From: Alterirhizorhabdus solaris | GTDB taxonomy: Bacteria > Pseudomonadota > Alphaproteobacteria > Sphingomonadales > Sphingomonadaceae | DNA: 64,000 nt | Assembly (NCBI RefSeq): GCF_007785815.1 | Contig: NZ_VNIM01000005.1 | Location: 22,931 to 86,930 of the forward strand | Reading direction: 5' to 3' | Shown here: positions 62,504-64,000 of the stretch, one piece after another | Layout of the letters: the number at the start of each line of letters is the position of its first letter | Numbering within the stretch: the first letter of the stretch is position 1 | The notes under the pieces: model-generated | What the model was told of the DNA's origin: nothing | Databases searched by the model: none | Seen by the model: only the letters and a program-made list of their open reading frames with translations | Program-made: the position numbers and the translations under genes

Positions 62504-63052
62504 ATGCCCGACATCCGTGACCTGCCCGTCATGTGCATGGCCGATGCACAGAGCATCGGCTTCGCCGGCTTCAACGATGTGCCGCATAAGCCGATCGACG
62601 TACCCGATGGTGCGTTCACCATCATCACGAAGACCAGCGACGGCCGCCGCACCACCTTCAGCTTCCAGCCCTACGATACCGACGGCACCGCCCGCTTCTG
62701 CGATATCCAGTTCCACGATCGCGGCTCGACCATACCGAACGCCAATGACGGACGGTCGCCCACCTTCGACATGTTCGGGATCACGAAGGGCGGTCGCCAC
62801 ATCGTCGACACGCGCGCGCTGACCGAGGACATCAAGCCGTCGATCCTCGTGCTGCTGCTCGACCGCCAGACCGAGGAACGCCCCGTCGCCGTGCCGCGGC
62901 TGAAGAGCACGATGAGCGACCGCGATCTGGGTAATCTGCTGAACCGCGTCGCGGCCGTGATCGAAGCACCGAGCAGCGAGATCCGCTCCGATCGCGAAGA
63001 CCTGGTGCGCCAGCTCACTGCCGAGGCCGCGAAGCGCAACCCCGACCTCTGA
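62504..63052 (+). CDS. unknown plasmid protein
   Basis: A 182-residue protein; start ATG 62504 with GGAG 6 bases upstream, and an in-frame ATG at 62492. Strand-rich first part (AFTIITKTSDGRRTTFSFQP) and helical C-terminus. The long frame from 62102 reads the previous gene out of frame. No family recognised. Confidence 0.6.
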   Translation: MPDIRDLPVMCMADAQSIGFAGFNDVPHKPIDVPDGAFTIITKTSDGRRTTFSFQPYDTDGTARFCDIQFHDRGSTIPNANDGRSPTFDMFGITKGGRHIVDTRALTEDIKPSILVLLLDRQTEERPVAVPRLKSTMSDRDLGNLLNRVAAVIEAPSSEIRSDREDLVRQLTAEAAKRNPDL

Positions 63053-63057
63053 GCGCG

Positions 63058-63082
63058 CAGGAGAGGAGGGGGAGGGGCGGGA
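63058..63082 (+). repeat. purine-rich GA tract before the 63127 gene
   Basis: Reads caggagaggagggggagggg, 45 bases before the start codon. Confidence 0.5.
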
Positions 63083-63126
63083 CGAGCCGGCCATGGTCGC
63101 CGCGCCGTCAGATCGGAAACCGCCCC

Positions 63127-63411
63127 ATGCGCAGCATCCTCGCCTTCTACGAGATCGACCGTGACTATGGCGGGCCCGAGGAGGGTGGCTGGTATTACGA
63201 TTCCGGCACTTTCGTCCGCGCGATCGCCATCCATTTCGACGATGAGAGCGCCGTGCGCGCGATGCGTCGCGCCAACCGGCTGCTCGAACGCCTGCAGCGT
63301 CACCGGCCCAAGGTGGACTCCTGCCTCTACGCCGGCGGTCGGCACCGCGCCTACACATTCACCGGCCTGCCGCCCGAGCGCTTCCCCGCCACGCGTCCCG
63401 GCTACGAATGA
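63127..63411 (+). CDS. small unknown plasmid protein
   Basis: A 94-residue protein starting at ATG 63127. It is rich in Arg and Tyr, with an alpha/beta pattern (TFVRAIAIHFDDESAVRAMR). The ribosome-binding site is weak. No family recognised. Confidence 0.55.
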   Translation: MRSILAFYEIDRDYGGPEEGGWYYDSGTFVRAIAIHFDDESAVRAMRRANRLLERLQRHRPKVDSCLYAGGRHRAYTFTGLPPERFPATRPGYE

Positions 63412-63452
63412 CCGGCGTGGCCCTTCCATCCTCCAGAACGGGAACCCGCGTC

Positions 63453-63971
63453 ATGCACCGCATCCATCATTTCGACACCAGCGAAGCTGCCTACGAGGCA
63501 AGCCTCAATGAGTGGGACGTCCGCGAAGGCGACGTCTTGGTCATCGCGTCCGAGCAGATCGTCGGGCTCGCCTCGACGGAGCCGATCGCGATCACCATCG
63601 CCGCCGGGGCGCTGAAGACGATCGAGCCGATGTCCCGGGGCATGCTCCTCGACGAACTGGTTCACGGCGAGCGCGAGATCGGCCATGCCGTCGATGAGGC
63701 GCTGCGTCATGGGTGGCCCGTCGCGCCGCACTATCTCGCCTTTGCCAGCCCGGGTCGCTGTGTAACCCCGCAACAGGCCACGACGGGCGTGCAGTTCGAC
63801 AATGTCATCGTCGCCGTCATCGTCGATGCGATCGATCACCGCATCACGGCGCTCACCGAGCGGGCCACGACGGTCGATCCGGAAAGCTCGCAAGGCCTGT
63901 TCCTCGCCCAGGGGCTGGCGCACCTGAAAACGGCTCGCTCGCGCTTCCGGGGCGACACCGGGGCGGACTGA
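63453..63971 (+). CDS. unknown plasmid protein
   Basis: Start set at ATG 63453 (MHRIHHFDTSEAAY) rather than 63408, because the short leader before it has no clear site and GGGAACC lies about 8 bases before 63453. The 172-residue protein is strand-rich early (EGDVLVIASEQIVGLASTEP), then helical. It ends 29 bases before the window edge, followed by another GA tract (63984-63999). No family recognised. Confidence 0.55.
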   Translation: MHRIHHFDTSEAAYEASLNEWDVREGDVLVIASEQIVGLASTEPIAITIAAGALKTIEPMSRGMLLDELVHGEREIGHAVDEALRHGWPVAPHYLAFASPGRCVTPQQATTGVQFDNVIVAVIVDAIDHRITALTERATTVDPESSQGLFLAQGLAHLKTARSRFRGDTGAD

Positions 63972-64000
63972 GCGCCCCAGGGCCGAGGAGGGAAGGGGGC

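Overview
The window looks like a large piece of a conjugative plasmid from an alphaproteobacterium, most likely a sphingomonad. This is inferred from the high GC content, an F-type transfer operon with the gene order traA-L-E-K-B-dsbC-V-C-trbI-S26 peptidase-W-U-trbC-N-F-H-G, an RPA-type RepA next to a RepC-type initiator, and a helicase/methyltransferase of the strawberry-notch type. No rRNA, tRNA or CRISPR array was seen. No relaxase (TraI) or coupling protein (TraD) lies inside the window.

Layout. (1) About 1-20.5 kb, minus strand: a nearly complete F-type type IV secretion operon, read from traA (20500) to traG (1041), followed by a small membrane protein and an SGNH-type hydrolase that runs off the left edge. 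(2) About 20.5-25.1 kb: regulatory and replication region with an unknown gene, a helix-turn-helix protein, iterons, repA, more iterons, a probable antisense-RNA terminator, and repC with an AT-rich patch inside it. (3) About 25.1-33.7 kb: lytic transglycosylase, a DUF1173-like protein, a Toprim primase-like protein, a 1406-residue methyltransferase/strawberry-notch helicase and a small zinc-ribbon-like protein. (4) 33755-48901: a 15.1-kb accessory island bounded by two inverted 38-bp sequences that have the length and end sequence of Tn3-family terminal repeats, with no transposase inside. It carries a VOC protein, a Thoeris-type defence locus (SIR2-SLOG ThsA, TIR-like ThsB, plus an extra TIR protein with a divergent Nudix-like C-terminus), a frameshifted tyrosine recombinase, and a tightly coupled minus-strand operon with a gingipain-like C25 peptidase, a small protein, a ferritin-like protein, a LodA-type quinoprotein split into two genes, a radical SAM/SPASM maturase and a LodB/QhpG-like flavoprotein. 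(5) 49.0-55.9 kb: a GGDEF protein, a large ParB-like protein, an ArdC-like antirestriction protein, a secreted nuclease and small unknown genes. (6) 55867-57720: a small element with the same 38-bp ends and a perfect 5-bp target duplication (gtgac), carrying a BLUF photoreceptor and a membrane protein. (7) 57.9-64 kb: a same-strand run of plasmid genes of unknown function, several preceded by a purine-rich GA tract.

How it fits together. Transfer genes build the pilus and channel; the two initiators and iterons replicate the plasmid; the right-hand block (ParB-like, ArdC-like, unknown genes) resembles the early-expressed region of conjugative plasmids. The island adds phage defence through NAD-derived signalling and a post-translational assembly line that probably makes a cysteine-tryptophylquinone oxidase. 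Three genes (integrase, 54983 and 60347) each become intact if exactly one base is added, so either these are young pseudogenes or the sequence has single-base deletion errors. All functional assignments are from reading motifs and gene order; no database search was run.
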